From NCBI GenBank assembly GCA_012719125.1, contig JAAYAY010000246.1:1-51427 (forward strand): 51,427 bases of DNA, in the 5' to 3' direction. Source of the stretch: Planctomycetaceae bacterium (lineage in GTDB: Bacteria > Planctomycetota > Planctomycetia > Pirellulales > Thermoguttaceae). The position numbers were made by a program, and so were the translations under genes. Below are positions 1 to 7,123 of the stretch, piece by piece (the stretch's first letter is position 1; each line of letters opens with the position of its first letter). Below the pieces are notes generated by a model. It was not told the origin of the DNA, did no database searches, and saw only the letters and a list, made by a program, of their open reading frames with translations.

Positions 1-42
1 CAAAGCCTGCTGTTCTTCTGCCGTGAAATTGATACGAATCAT
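1..42 (-). CDS. IS630-like transposase, N-terminal 14 codons only
   Basis: This is a partial coding region running off the window edge. It starts at ATG 42-40 with GGGAGG about eight bases upstream. The visible residues MIRINFTAEEQQAL resemble the start of the helix-turn-helix domain of IS630-family transposases. The catalytic DDE domain would lie outside the window. Confidence 0.5.
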   Translation of the reverse strand, partial: MIRINFTAEEQQAL

Positions 43-106
43 CCTTGATTCCTCCCTCTCCCTTAAAGGTGGGGGAGTTATACCCGAAAACACTCAATTC
101 GGACAA
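1..106 (-). mobile_element. Left end of an IS630-like insertion sequence (partial)
   Basis: The window opens inside a mobile element. On the minus strand an ATG at 42 follows a strong GGGAGGAAT ribosome site and reads MIRINFTAEEQQAL before the window ends; this opening resembles the N-terminus of IS630-type helix-turn-helix transposases. Between it and the broken parE gene lies about 60 bp of presumed terminal sequence. The boundary is placed just below the TA at 107-108, because IS630/Tc1 elements insert at TA and the parE homology stops there. Only the first 14 codons are visible, so the family call is an inference. Confidence 0.55.
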
Positions 107-183
107 TACCAGTCGCGCGCGGTATATGCCGCGATATCCACGAAATCGCGCTCGGCGGCGGGGGAGTAAACAACTTGTGCCAT
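94..183 (-). pseudogene. Truncated ParE-like toxin
   Basis: A 29-codon reading frame starts at ATG 183-181, which shares one base with the TGA of the upstream parD gene (TGATG), the usual coupled parD-parE arrangement. It reads MAQVVYSPAAERDFVDIAAY and then TARDWYCPN before a stop. The first 25 or so residues match the N-terminus of ParE/RelE-family toxins (VxYSPxAxxDFxDI). ParE proteins are normally about 95-100 residues, so the catalytic C-terminal half is missing. Homology ends at a TA dinucleotide next to the IS630-like end, so insertion of that element is the likely cause. The toxin is almost certainly inactive. Confidence 0.7.
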
Positions 184-434
184 CAGTCCGCCAGATTCTT
201 CCGGTCTGCAATCTCGCGTATCTTAGCCTCCGCACACCGATATACTTCGGAGGCATCGACTGCCTGCCCAGCATCGAGTTGTTCGAACCCCAGGCGTACC
301 TCCTGCCGCAAGGTTTCGCGCGCCTGAAGAAGCCGGAGCCCTTCAGCCAGGACATCACTCTCCGTCAAGAACCGCCGTTCAGCCACCAGTCTCTGAACAA
401 ACGGCGCAAAATCCGAGGGGACTTCTGCGTTCAT
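183..434 (-). CDS. ParD-like type II antitoxin
   Basis: This 83-residue protein matches ParD/CopG-type antitoxins: an N-terminal region (about residues 1-35) with the pattern FxxxxVAExRFxxESDVLxEGLRLLQ, a ribbon-helix-helix dimerisation and operator-binding unit, and an acidic helical tail that would wrap ParE. The start at 434 is the only ATG giving the normal ParD N-terminus, MNAEVPSDFAPFV. It overlaps the broken parE downstream by one base. ParD normally neutralises ParE, a gyrase-poisoning toxin, and represses its own promoter. With the toxin truncated, it may survive as an orphan antitoxin that protects against incoming ParE or as a regulator. Family call is firm; function here is inferred. 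Confidence 0.8.
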   Translation of the reverse strand: MNAEVPSDFAPFVQRLVAERRFLTESDVLAEGLRLLQARETLRQEVRLGFEQLDAGQAVDASEVYRCAEAKIREIADRKNLAD

Positions 435-531
435 TCCGCCGGTTACTCCGTCAATCTAGCCTGAATTGGTATTCCCTCGATACGCGACGTCTCTTTTCCG
501 AAAACCTCCGCTGACATATCACCCCGAGATC

Positions 532-559
532 ATTATACATCCGTTGGCCGCGTGCAATA
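532..559 (-). promoter_or_regulatory. Possible promoter for parD
   Basis: On the minus strand a perfect TATAAT occupies 537-532, about 98 bases upstream of the parD start. The best -35 candidates (TTGCAC at 557-552 or TATTGC at 559-554) fit the consensus or the spacing only poorly, so only the -10 box is convincing. Confidence 0.3.
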
Positions 560-661
560 CCCCCTTCGCCAGCCGGGATACGGACCGATCCGGCAGATCG
601 CCAATGTTCTGGTGCCACTCCACTGCAAGAAACCGGACAGCCGGGAAGATAACGCAAGAGC

Positions 662-691
662 AAGGCCCGCCGGGTTGCGCCGACGGGCCTT
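662..691. terminator. Hairpin terminator after the glutamate-synthase-domain gene
   Basis: Twelve-base arms AAGGCCCGCCGG (662-673) and CCGACGGGCCTT (680-691) pair with one mismatch around a six-base loop. The hairpin lies 33 bases past the stop of the minus-strand gene ending at 724. The T-run is short on both strands, so efficiency is uncertain. Confidence 0.55.
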
Positions 692-723
692 TGATTTCAG
701 TCGTTTATAGCACGCGTCGAACG

Positions 724-2355
724 TCAACCGTTCAGGATCGCTTCGGCCTCTTCGCGATAGGAATCCATCACATACGGAATACCCGTTACGTCGGCGCACT
801 CCCGGGTGAGGCTCATCAGGTCTTTACGGCCGATCGCGGAGAGATTGAAGCAGCGAGCACCCGCCATCAACTGCTGCAGGCCCACCTGGAGCTTGTTGAC
901 GTAGGAGTAGATCCCAACGGCACCGAGCGGGATCTTGGGCATTTCGGTGCGGCCGACGAGGTCGGCGACCTGTTCCCAGCAGACGAAGGTTTCTTCGGGT
1001 GTGGAACCGAACTCACTGACGGTCTTGGGCAGATCGCCGTTCGAAAGCCATGCCGCGATGTTTTTGCCGACCATGCCCGGGATCATCAGGGCGCGGCCCA
1101 TGCAAATTGCCTTGACGAAAGGAGCACCGAGCGCGAGGCTCTTGAAGATATGATCTTCCGTGCTGAACCCACCCGCAAAAGCCAGTTCCGGCACTCGCTC
1201 GCCCTTGGCGGCCAGTTTGGCGGCGAATTCGGCGGCCGCAGAGTGCAGATAAATTGCGGGAACGCCCCACTCCTGCATCATTCGCCAGGGGCTCATGCCC
1301 GTGCCGCCCGGGGCACCGTCGATCGTCAGCAGATCGATTTTCGCCTTACTGCTCCACTTGAGGGCCATGGCCAGTTCCCGGAGGCCGTAGGCTCCGGTCT
1401 TCAGCGTGATCCGCTTGAAACCGAGCCCGCGGAGCCGATCGCATTCGGCGTAGAAGCTGTCTTCTTCGACGAAGCCGAGCCGGCTGTGGCGTTCGAACTC
1501 CTTGATCGCGCCGCTCTTGAAGGCCGCCTGATTGATCGGATTCGACGGATCGGGAGTGACGATGTAGCCGCGTTTCTGAAGATCCAAGGCCCGTTCCAGC
1601 GAGTCGACCTTGATCTCTCCGCCGATGCACTTGGCACCCTGCCCCCACTTGAGTTCGATGGTGTCGAGTCCATGCTTGTCGAGCACGTACTCGGCCACGC
1701 CAAGCCGGGTGTCCTCAACGTTCATCTGAACGAGGATTTCGCCGAGACCGCGGTGGTATTTCTTGTAGGACGCAATGCGTCGATCCATGTCGGGCGCCAG
1801 AGTGACCTTGCCGTTGCCGTCGAGTTGGAGGCCCGGGTCGATGCCGCAGACATTCTCGCCGCAGACGCAGGTGATCCCTGCCAGGGCGGCACCGACGGCA
1901 AAATGTTCCCAGTTTTTCCGTGCAACCTCCGTGGAACCAAGGGCGCCGGTGAAGACGGGTGCGGACATCCTGACCTTCTTGTCCCAGCCGTAGGCGGTCT
2001 CCGTATTGACGACCGGGAACCGACAGGTGTCGGGATTGGCCGGAACGCCTTCGGGCAGGCCGCCGCCTCCCAGTGCGTAGCCGTGAATGTTGAGGTGGGA
2101 GTAGTCGACGGGATAGTCCTTGTCGCCGCCGGCCGTCACGTTGCCGAAGGGCCCCGGATAGATCAACTCGTGGCCGCGGAACGTGGCTTTGAAGACTTCG
2201 CAGTTGCCGATGCAGCCATCGACGCATCGGGAGCAGAGGCCGCTCTGGGGAGCGATGTCTCGCGAACGGTTCTTGGTCAGGGTGACGTCGGTCCCATTGG
2301 GTCGCTGAAGATTACCCATGGCTACTCCTGCCATAAGAGAAGATGAATCTGTCAC
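724..2355 (-). CDS. FMN-binding glutamate synthase domain protein
   Basis: This 543-residue protein resembles the central and FMN domains of glutamate synthase (GltS family), without the N-terminal glutamine amidotransferase domain or the GXGXG C-terminal domain of full GltB. Near the N-terminus is a cysteine cluster CSRCVDGCIGNC (about residues 39-52), which could hold an Fe-S centre or zinc. The barrel signatures follow: IDGAPGGTG near residue 345, then FAGGFST and LGAPFVKAICMGRALM, typical of the FMN phosphate-binding strands. Such stand-alone proteins are usually annotated as glutamate synthase-related and their exact substrate is often unknown. The start at 2355 gives MTDSSS; a Met eight codons later is an alternative. 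It stands alone on the minus strand, with an AT-rich inverted-repeat array just upstream. Confidence 0.75.
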   Translation of the reverse strand: MTDSSSLMAGVAMGNLQRPNGTDVTLTKNRSRDIAPQSGLCSRCVDGCIGNCEVFKATFRGHELIYPGPFGNVTAGGDKDYPVDYSHLNIHGYALGGGGLPEGVPANPDTCRFPVVNTETAYGWDKKVRMSAPVFTGALGSTEVARKNWEHFAVGAALAGITCVCGENVCGIDPGLQLDGNGKVTLAPDMDRRIASYKKYHRGLGEILVQMNVEDTRLGVAEYVLDKHGLDTIELKWGQGAKCIGGEIKVDSLERALDLQKRGYIVTPDPSNPINQAAFKSGAIKEFERHSRLGFVEEDSFYAECDRLRGLGFKRITLKTGAYGLRELAMALKWSSKAKIDLLTIDGAPGGTGMSPWRMMQEWGVPAIYLHSAAAEFAAKLAAKGERVPELAFAGGFSTEDHIFKSLALGAPFVKAICMGRALMIPGMVGKNIAAWLSNGDLPKTVSEFGSTPEETFVCWEQVADLVGRTEMPKIPLGAVGIYSYVNKLQVGLQQLMAGARCFNLSAIGRKDLMSLTRECADVTGIPYVMDSYREEAEAILNG

Positions 2356-2401
2356 TGGACCGATTCTAGCAGGACGGTCAGATTAAGTAATCCCAAAACT
2401 G

Positions 2402-2429
2402 TCTAATACATAACATTAGATTCTCTAAT
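2402..2429. promoter_or_regulatory. TCTAAT/ATTAGA operator-like array
   Basis: Three copies of one six-base half-site occur in alternating orientation: TCTAAT (2402-2407), seven bases, ATTAGA (2415-2420), three bases, TCTAAT (2424-2429). They lie 47-74 bases upstream of the glutamate-synthase-domain gene, in an AT-rich pocket within GC-rich DNA. This is where a promoter would sit, so a repressor or activator site is plausible. No regulator is identifiable in the window. Confidence 0.45.
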
Positions 2430-2557
2430 AGCTTGAATACAGCGGAATCCCGGCGTTTCCGGCAGCGTATCGGCAATTCTGTTGCCCAAGAGAAATGACG
2501 ATCGGTTTTGGCCGATCCAATCACGTGCAGTGCTGCGACGAATTCATCGGCAGGGAC

Positions 2558-3832
2558 TTAACGGCTGAGCTTCACTCGGCCGCCGACGATCACTTTGACA
2601 GCCCGGCCCTTCAGCTCCCACCCGGCAAAAGGCGTGTTGGTGCTCTTCGATTTGAACTCGGCCGGGTCGACGGTCCACTCGACGTGGGGATCGATGACGA
2701 CGACGTCGGCGTCGGCACCGATCGCCAACGTGCCCTTCTCAACCCCGATCACGCGAGCGGGGTTGATCGTCAACTTCTCGAGTGCCTGAGACCAGTCGAG
2801 ATGGCCCGGCTCGATCAGCCGGGTAACCACCAGTCCCAAGGCCGTTTCGAGGCCGATGATGCCGAAAGGAGCGCGATCCAACTCCTGCATCTTCTTCTCT
2901 TTGGCGTGGGGCGCGTGATCGGTGACGATGCAGTCGATGGTTCCGTCCTGGAGGCCTTCGATGCAGGCATCGACATGCCCTTGTCCGCGGAGCGGCGGGT
3001 TCATTTTGAAGTTCGAGTCGAAGGTTCGCAGGCATTCGTCGGTCAGCGTGAAATGGTGCGGCGTGACTTCGGCCGTCACGCGGACGCCTCGTTTCTTCGC
3101 CCTGCGGATGATGTGGATGCTTCCGCCCGAGGAAACGTGCATCACGTGGAGCCAACCGCCGGTGGCTTCGGCCAGGGCCACGTCGCGGCTGACCATAACG
3201 TCTTCGGCGGCGGCCGGGATGCCCCCCAATCCGAGCACCAGTTGAGCGAGACCTTCGTGCATGACGCCGTCGCGGGTCAATTCGAGGATCTCGGAGTGAT
3301 TCATGACGGGGCGGCCGAACATGAGGCAGTACTCGAATGCCCGACGCATCAACTCGGCGTTGTACACAGGCGTTCCATCGTCGCTGAATCCGACGGCCCC
3401 CGCCTCGATGAGTTGCCCGATTTCGGCCAGTTCCTTGCCTTCGCGGTTCTTGCTCACGCAAGCGATCACGTAAACGTTGCAGTTGCCGGCCCTGGCGGCC
3501 TTCTGTTTGATGTATTCGACGGTCCCCTGGCTGTCGATGGGGGGCTCGGTGTTGGGGCAGCAGGCGATCGAGGTGAACCCGCCGGCCAGAGCGGCCGCCG
3601 TACCCGTTTCGATCGTTTCGTCTTCCTCCCGGCCCGGATCACGGAGATGGACGTGGATATCGATCAAGCCGGGGGCCACGATCTTGCCCGACGCGTCGAT
3701 GAACTCGCAGTCGTCGGCCGAGGCGACGTCGTAGGCCGCGATGCGGCCGTCCTCGATCAACAGGTTCGTCACCCGGTCCATTTTCTGGCTCGGATCGATC
3801 ACTCTTCCGTTCTGGATCAGTATCTTGGACAT
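2558..3832 (-). CDS. pyrC: Dihydroorotase
   Basis: PyrC catalyses reversible ring closure of N-carbamoyl-aspartate to dihydroorotate, step three of pyrimidine synthesis, in the cytoplasm. The 424-residue product shows the amidohydrolase metal motif DIHVHLRDPG, the segment GGFTSIACCPNT, a FSDDG motif (site of the metal-bridging Asp in class I enzymes), MNHSE, and the VTDHAPH segment with the catalytic Asp. Length and motifs fit the class I type. The frame extends upstream to 3934, but MSKILIQNGRVIDP at 3832 is the natural family start, because residues before it are unrelated and overlap pyrB. It lies 56 bases downstream of pyrB and probably shares its transcript. Confidence 0.92.
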   Translation of the reverse strand: MSKILIQNGRVIDPSQKMDRVTNLLIEDGRIAAYDVASADDCEFIDASGKIVAPGLIDIHVHLRDPGREEDETIETGTAAALAGGFTSIACCPNTEPPIDSQGTVEYIKQKAARAGNCNVYVIACVSKNREGKELAEIGQLIEAGAVGFSDDGTPVYNAELMRRAFEYCLMFGRPVMNHSEILELTRDGVMHEGLAQLVLGLGGIPAAAEDVMVSRDVALAEATGGWLHVMHVSSGGSIHIIRRAKKRGVRVTAEVTPHHFTLTDECLRTFDSNFKMNPPLRGQGHVDACIEGLQDGTIDCIVTDHAPHAKEKKMQELDRAPFGIIGLETALGLVVTRLIEPGHLDWSQALEKLTINPARVIGVEKGTLAIGADADVVVIDPHVEWTVDPAEFKSKSTNTPFAGWELKGRAVKVIVGGRVKLSR

Positions 3833-3888
3833 GGCTGAGTTCAGGTTGGAGACAGGAGGCTGGAGGGCAGCAACTCGCGGGCGTGCAT

Positions 3889-4866
3889 CTAACTTCCGAC
3901 TGGTGCGGCCCGCAGCACGCTGGTGACGAGCCACAACACGGCCATTCGCACGGCCACGCCGTTGGTAACCTGTTCGAGAATCGCCGATTGGGGGCCGTCG
4001 GCCACGTCGGGCGTCACTTCCACACCGCGATTGATCGGCCCTGGCGCCAGAATCAGGATGTCGTCTTTGGCCCGTGCCAGGCGATCCCGGTTCATCGCAT
4101 AGAGGTGGGCGTATTCGCGGACGGAGGGGAACGGGCGGTCGTGCTGCCGTTCAAACTGGATTCGCAGCAGATTGAGCACGTCGACCCGCGGGAGGATGTC
4201 GTCGAGGCTGTAGGAGAACTCGACGTCGAGTTCTTTCCAGCGGGGGGAGACGAGCGTCGATGGCCCGCAGACGATCACGTGGGCCCCAAGGGTCTTGAGT
4301 CCCCAGATGTTCGACCGGGCGGTGCGGCTGTGGGCGATGTCGCCCACCAGGGCGACGGTCAGGCCTTGAAGGGTGCCCCGGCGCTGCCGGATGGTGAGGA
4401 TATCGAGCAAGCCCTGGGTGGGGTGCTCGTGGGGGCCGTCGCCCGCATTGATGACGCAACAGTCGAGGTTTTGTGCGAGAAGGTGCGGGGTGCCAGGGGT
4501 GCGGTGTCGAACGACCATGACGTCGGCCCCCATGGCCTCGATGTTCTTGGCCGTATCGATCACCGTCTCTCCCTTGGAGAGGCTGCTGGTGGAGGCCGAG
4601 AAGTCGATGGAGTCGGCCCCGAGCCGGCGGGCGGCGAGGGAGAAACTGGTCCGGGTCCGGGTGGAGTTTTCGAAGAACAAGTTGCAGTTGGTGATGCCGC
4701 TCAGCAGAGGCACCCGGCGGGTTCCCGCCACGAGGGCCTGTTTGAAGAGGTCGGCCTTGTCGAGAACGGCTGTAAGTTCTTCGGCGGTAAGGTCTTCAAG
4801 CCCGAGCAGGTGCCGCCGTTTCCAGCATTGCGGAAGGGGGCCTAGTTCGATCGGGTGTTCGCTCAT
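3889..4866 (-). CDS. pyrB: Aspartate carbamoyltransferase catalytic subunit
   Basis: PyrB joins carbamoyl phosphate and aspartate in the committed step of pyrimidine synthesis. The product (325 residues from ATG 4866) has the carbamoyl-phosphate site [12 protein letters not shown], the loop [15 protein letters not shown] with the active-site Ser and Lys, HPTQGLLD, and the aspartate-binding region [13 protein letters not shown], then MNRDRL. This is the normal ATCase length. An in-frame ATG at 4875 has a GAGGTG site immediately before it and is an alternative start; the frame continues to 5031 but the extra residues are not family-like. The pyrB-pyrC order suggests a small operon. No pyrI-like regulatory subunit is nearby and no attenuator was seen. 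Confidence 0.93.
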   Translation of the reverse strand: MSEHPIELGPLPQCWKRRHLLGLEDLTAEELTAVLDKADLFKQALVAGTRRVPLLSGITNCNLFFENSTRTRTSFSLAARRLGADSIDFSASTSSLSKGETVIDTAKNIEAMGADVMVVRHRTPGTPHLLAQNLDCCVINAGDGPHEHPTQGLLDILTIRQRRGTLQGLTVALVGDIAHSRTARSNIWGLKTLGAHVIVCGPSTLVSPRWKELDVEFSYSLDDILPRVDVLNLLRIQFERQHDRPFPSVREYAHLYAMNRDRLARAKDDILILAPGPINRGVEVTPDVADGPQSAILEQVTNGVAVRMAVLWLVTSVLRAAPVGS

Positions 4867-5124
4867 CGGTTCCATCACCTCATCAGGGGCGGCGGGGCCG
4901 CCAGCCAGTCCGAGCTGCTGCCCGGTTACGAAATCGGGGAGTTTTCTGCGCGTTTGGCAGATTCTACCACTGGGCGGAAAAGCTGCAAGCAGGGTGCAGG
5001 TTGCCGGACGAGAAAGTCGAGAGGTCGGCACGTTCCTTGATTGCGGCCGGCCACAGGGTTAGGATCGGACCGGTGGAGAGAATCGAGACTGACAGACGGT
5101 TCACCAGCACGGAGACGAGACACG

Positions 5125-5943
5125 ATGAGACTTGGATTGTGGATTGCGTTGACTGTTTTGACAGGCGGGATGTTCGGCGCCGGCGGCTCCAGCGTTGCCC
5201 AGGAGAAGGGGCTTGTGTTTGCCCATCGGGGCGGTTCCTACGAGTTCGACGAAAACACGCTGGAGGCGTTTCGGGCCTGTTATGAAAAGGGGCTCCGCGG
5301 CTTTGAAACCGACGTTCGCATGACCAAGGACGGCGAGCTGGTCATTCTACACGACGACAGTCTGGACCGCACCTACCATGCGACGGGGCCCGTGGAGCAT
5401 AAGACGGCAGCCGAGTTGCGGACGATCACGACGAAGAAGACCGGCCAACGTTTTCTGTTTGTGGACGAACTGCTGGCCTGCTTCGCCGATAAGCCGGGCG
5501 TGTATCTCGAACTGGAGATGAAGACCGGCAACAAGGACCTGTATCCCGACGCGCGGTTGGAGGAGTATTGCCGGAAACTGCACGACGTCGCCCTGGCCCA
5601 ACGGCCGAAGGATTCCATCTATGTGTTCACTTCGTTTGACGAGCGGCCATTGAAGATCATGAAGGGTCTCGATGCCCAGGCAGACTTGCTGTTGATCACA
5701 GGCGGGCCGTGCTGCCCGGAGATTGTCAAGCGGGCCCAGGATCTGGGCATTAAGCGGATTGGTTGCCGCATGGAAGAGACCTCCCGAGCGGCCGTGCGCG
5801 AAGCCCAGAAGACCGGGCTGCTCGTTACGGGCTGGCCGGGACACAACCTGCAGGATTACCACCTGGCGGTCGGGCTGGGGGTCGACGCCATCTGTACCGA
5901 TATCCCCATCGCCATTCAGGCCTGGAAGACGAAGAACGAGTGA
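5125..5943 (+). CDS. Secreted glycerophosphodiester phosphodiesterase
   Basis: Enzymes of this family hydrolyse glycerophosphodiesters to glycerol-3-phosphate and an alcohol. The 272-residue product begins with a signal peptide (MRLGLWIALTVLTGGMFGAG, cleavage probably after SVAQ), so it should act outside the cytoplasm. The GDPD catalytic set is visible: AHRGGSYEFDENT (first His, Glu-Asn), GFETDVRMTKDGELVILHDDSLDRT (acidic metal ligands and second His), YLELEMK, and the C-terminal GVDAICTDIP. ATG 5125 is chosen over the upstream TTG at 5041 because it gives a clean signal peptide. It is divergent from pyrB and alone in its transcription unit. Confidence 0.88.
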   Translation: MRLGLWIALTVLTGGMFGAGGSSVAQEKGLVFAHRGGSYEFDENTLEAFRACYEKGLRGFETDVRMTKDGELVILHDDSLDRTYHATGPVEHKTAAELRTITTKKTGQRFLFVDELLACFADKPGVYLELEMKTGNKDLYPDARLEEYCRKLHDVALAQRPKDSIYVFTSFDERPLKIMKGLDAQADLLLITGGPCCPEIVKRAQDLGIKRIGCRMEETSRAAVREAQKTGLLVTGWPGHNLQDYHLAVGLGVDAICTDIPIAIQAWKTKNE

Positions 5944-5975
5944 GGTGCGGGGGCTGGACCGGTGAGAATCTCCCG

Positions 5976-6188
5976 TCAAGAAGGCGGCGTGTCGTTTGCC
6001 CGGCTATTGTTGCCAACAAGCGCTGGGGGGGGTGACGGCGAGGGCCTGACCTTCCGCCCGGAGGCCTTTTGGCGTGCTTTCACCTGATCGAGCAGAACAT
6101 GCAAATCGCCGCCACACTCGGCAAGCATTTCGGCACGTATCGCATGGATTTCCTTAACAACCGGGTCTTCAAAAGGCAAATCACTCAT
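5976..6188 (-). CDS. Small antitoxin-like protein partnered with VapC
   Basis: From ATG 6188 this gives a 70-residue protein opening MSDLPFEDPVVKEIHAIRAE and continuing MLAECGGDLHVLLDQVKARQ. This belongs to a recognisable group of short helical proteins (DPVVxEIRxIRxE...GxDLxxLxxxxxxxQ) encoded directly downstream of PIN-domain toxins in cyanobacteria and planctomycetes. Its start overlaps the toxin stop by eight bases (ATGAGTGA), implying coupled translation. The C-terminal third is proline- and serine-rich and probably disordered. Antitoxin activity is inferred from position and family resemblance; no DNA-binding fold is obvious. Confidence 0.65.
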   Translation of the reverse strand: MSDLPFEDPVVKEIHAIRAEMLAECGGDLHVLLDQVKARQKASGRKVRPSPSPPPALVGNNSRANDTPPS

Positions 6189-6657
6189 GGCTGGAAAACT
6201 CGTCTGGAGTGACAATTAGCGGGGGCCCGTAGCCAAGCTCAGAAAGACATCGATAGATCTTGGGCAACTGATCGGCATTGGCGATGTGTCGGCAGTTCCA
6301 CGTCAACAGATATTCTACTCGATGCACGGCTGCCGTGGCCACATGGAGGGCATCGGATCGTGCATTTTCCGGCAGAAGTGATTCCTGCAATAACGTCTCT
6401 GCAAGGGCCACAATGCGCAAGTCAGACGAATCCAGTAGTTCAACATCCTCCAGATAAGCAAGCCGCTCCGCAGCCGCTTCCGGGTCCCCACGGCCTGCCT
6501 CGTCAATCACGAGTTGGGAAGTGACGAGATCGTAGAGATGGCGTCGTTCACGCCACCACTGACGTGTAAGTTCCTGCCTGCCGGCAAAGATCAGTCGGTC
6601 GCGCGATCGCGCGGTCAAATAGCCGATGATCGATGTTTCAATGTAGATGGTGGACAT
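6181..6657 (-). CDS. VapC-like PIN-domain toxin
   Basis: This 158-residue PIN-domain protein is a predicted Mg-dependent ribonuclease of a type II toxin-antitoxin pair. It shows the first acidic motif as MSTIYIETSIIGYLTA (Glu where many VapC have Asp, as is common in this subgroup), the middle VIDEA with its Asp-Glu, and the C-terminal SDALHVATAAVHRVEYLLTWN followed by CRHIAN. ATG 6657 is preferred over the upstream TTG at 6666 because family members begin at this methionine. It is followed immediately by the overlapping small gene, so the order is toxin first, the reverse of classic vapBC. Confidence 0.8.
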   Translation of the reverse strand: MSTIYIETSIIGYLTARSRDRLIFAGRQELTRQWWRERRHLYDLVTSQLVIDEAGRGDPEAAAERLAYLEDVELLDSSDLRIVALAETLLQESLLPENARSDALHVATAAVHRVEYLLTWNCRHIANADQLPKIYRCLSELGYGPPLIVTPDEFSSHE

Positions 6658-7123
6658 TCTGTACAAGTTACTCGATCATTTGCGTCAAGTCTTTGATATT
6701 CGGTTGCTGCCGATCCAATTGGGACTGATTCACCCTTGTTGTTCCAGAATGCATAAACTGCCACAGTCGATTCTCCATTCGTGAATGGGTGGTTTCTAAA
6801 GACGACTCGAATCTGCCCCCAGAACAGTCACAACAGTTCATAATCATGATTTTACCACAGACTGCTCATGTAATATTACAGGAAAACGCTGGGCCCTAGA
6901 AGCACGTTTCCCACCGGAAATCCTCAGGATCTGACACTCCGTGGCTACGATTTGGCGATCTTTGTGTTGGATAGGGCATTGCGATCTCGAGCTTCGAGAG
7001 AATCTGCTCGCGGCTGAGGAGCCGTTCTCCGGCTAACGGCAACGCCCTGCGTCCTGCTTGCATTCTCCATCGCCGCGTGCACAATAGCGGCTGAAGATTG
7101 ATCTTGTTTACGGAGGCCCAGAC
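6658..7123. other. Intergenic region between VapC and the GH-like gene
   Basis: This 466-base divergent gap holds the start regions of both flanking genes. A ribosome site GGAGG sits seven bases before the plus-strand gene. A short palindrome AATCATGATT occurs near 6842-6851 within an AT-rich stretch, the likely promoter zone. A 36-codon minus-strand frame (6668-6778) ends just upstream of vapC but has no ribosome site. No convincing additional gene was seen. Confidence 0.5.

Noticed and set aside
466-2346. 626-codon open frame on the plus strand
   Set aside because: It is antisense to the glutamate-synthase-domain gene; long shadow frames are expected in GC-rich DNA and the translation has no family resemblance.
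6668-6778. 36-codon minus-strand frame just upstream of vapC (possible leader peptide)
   Set aside because: It has no ribosome site and no recognisable sequence.
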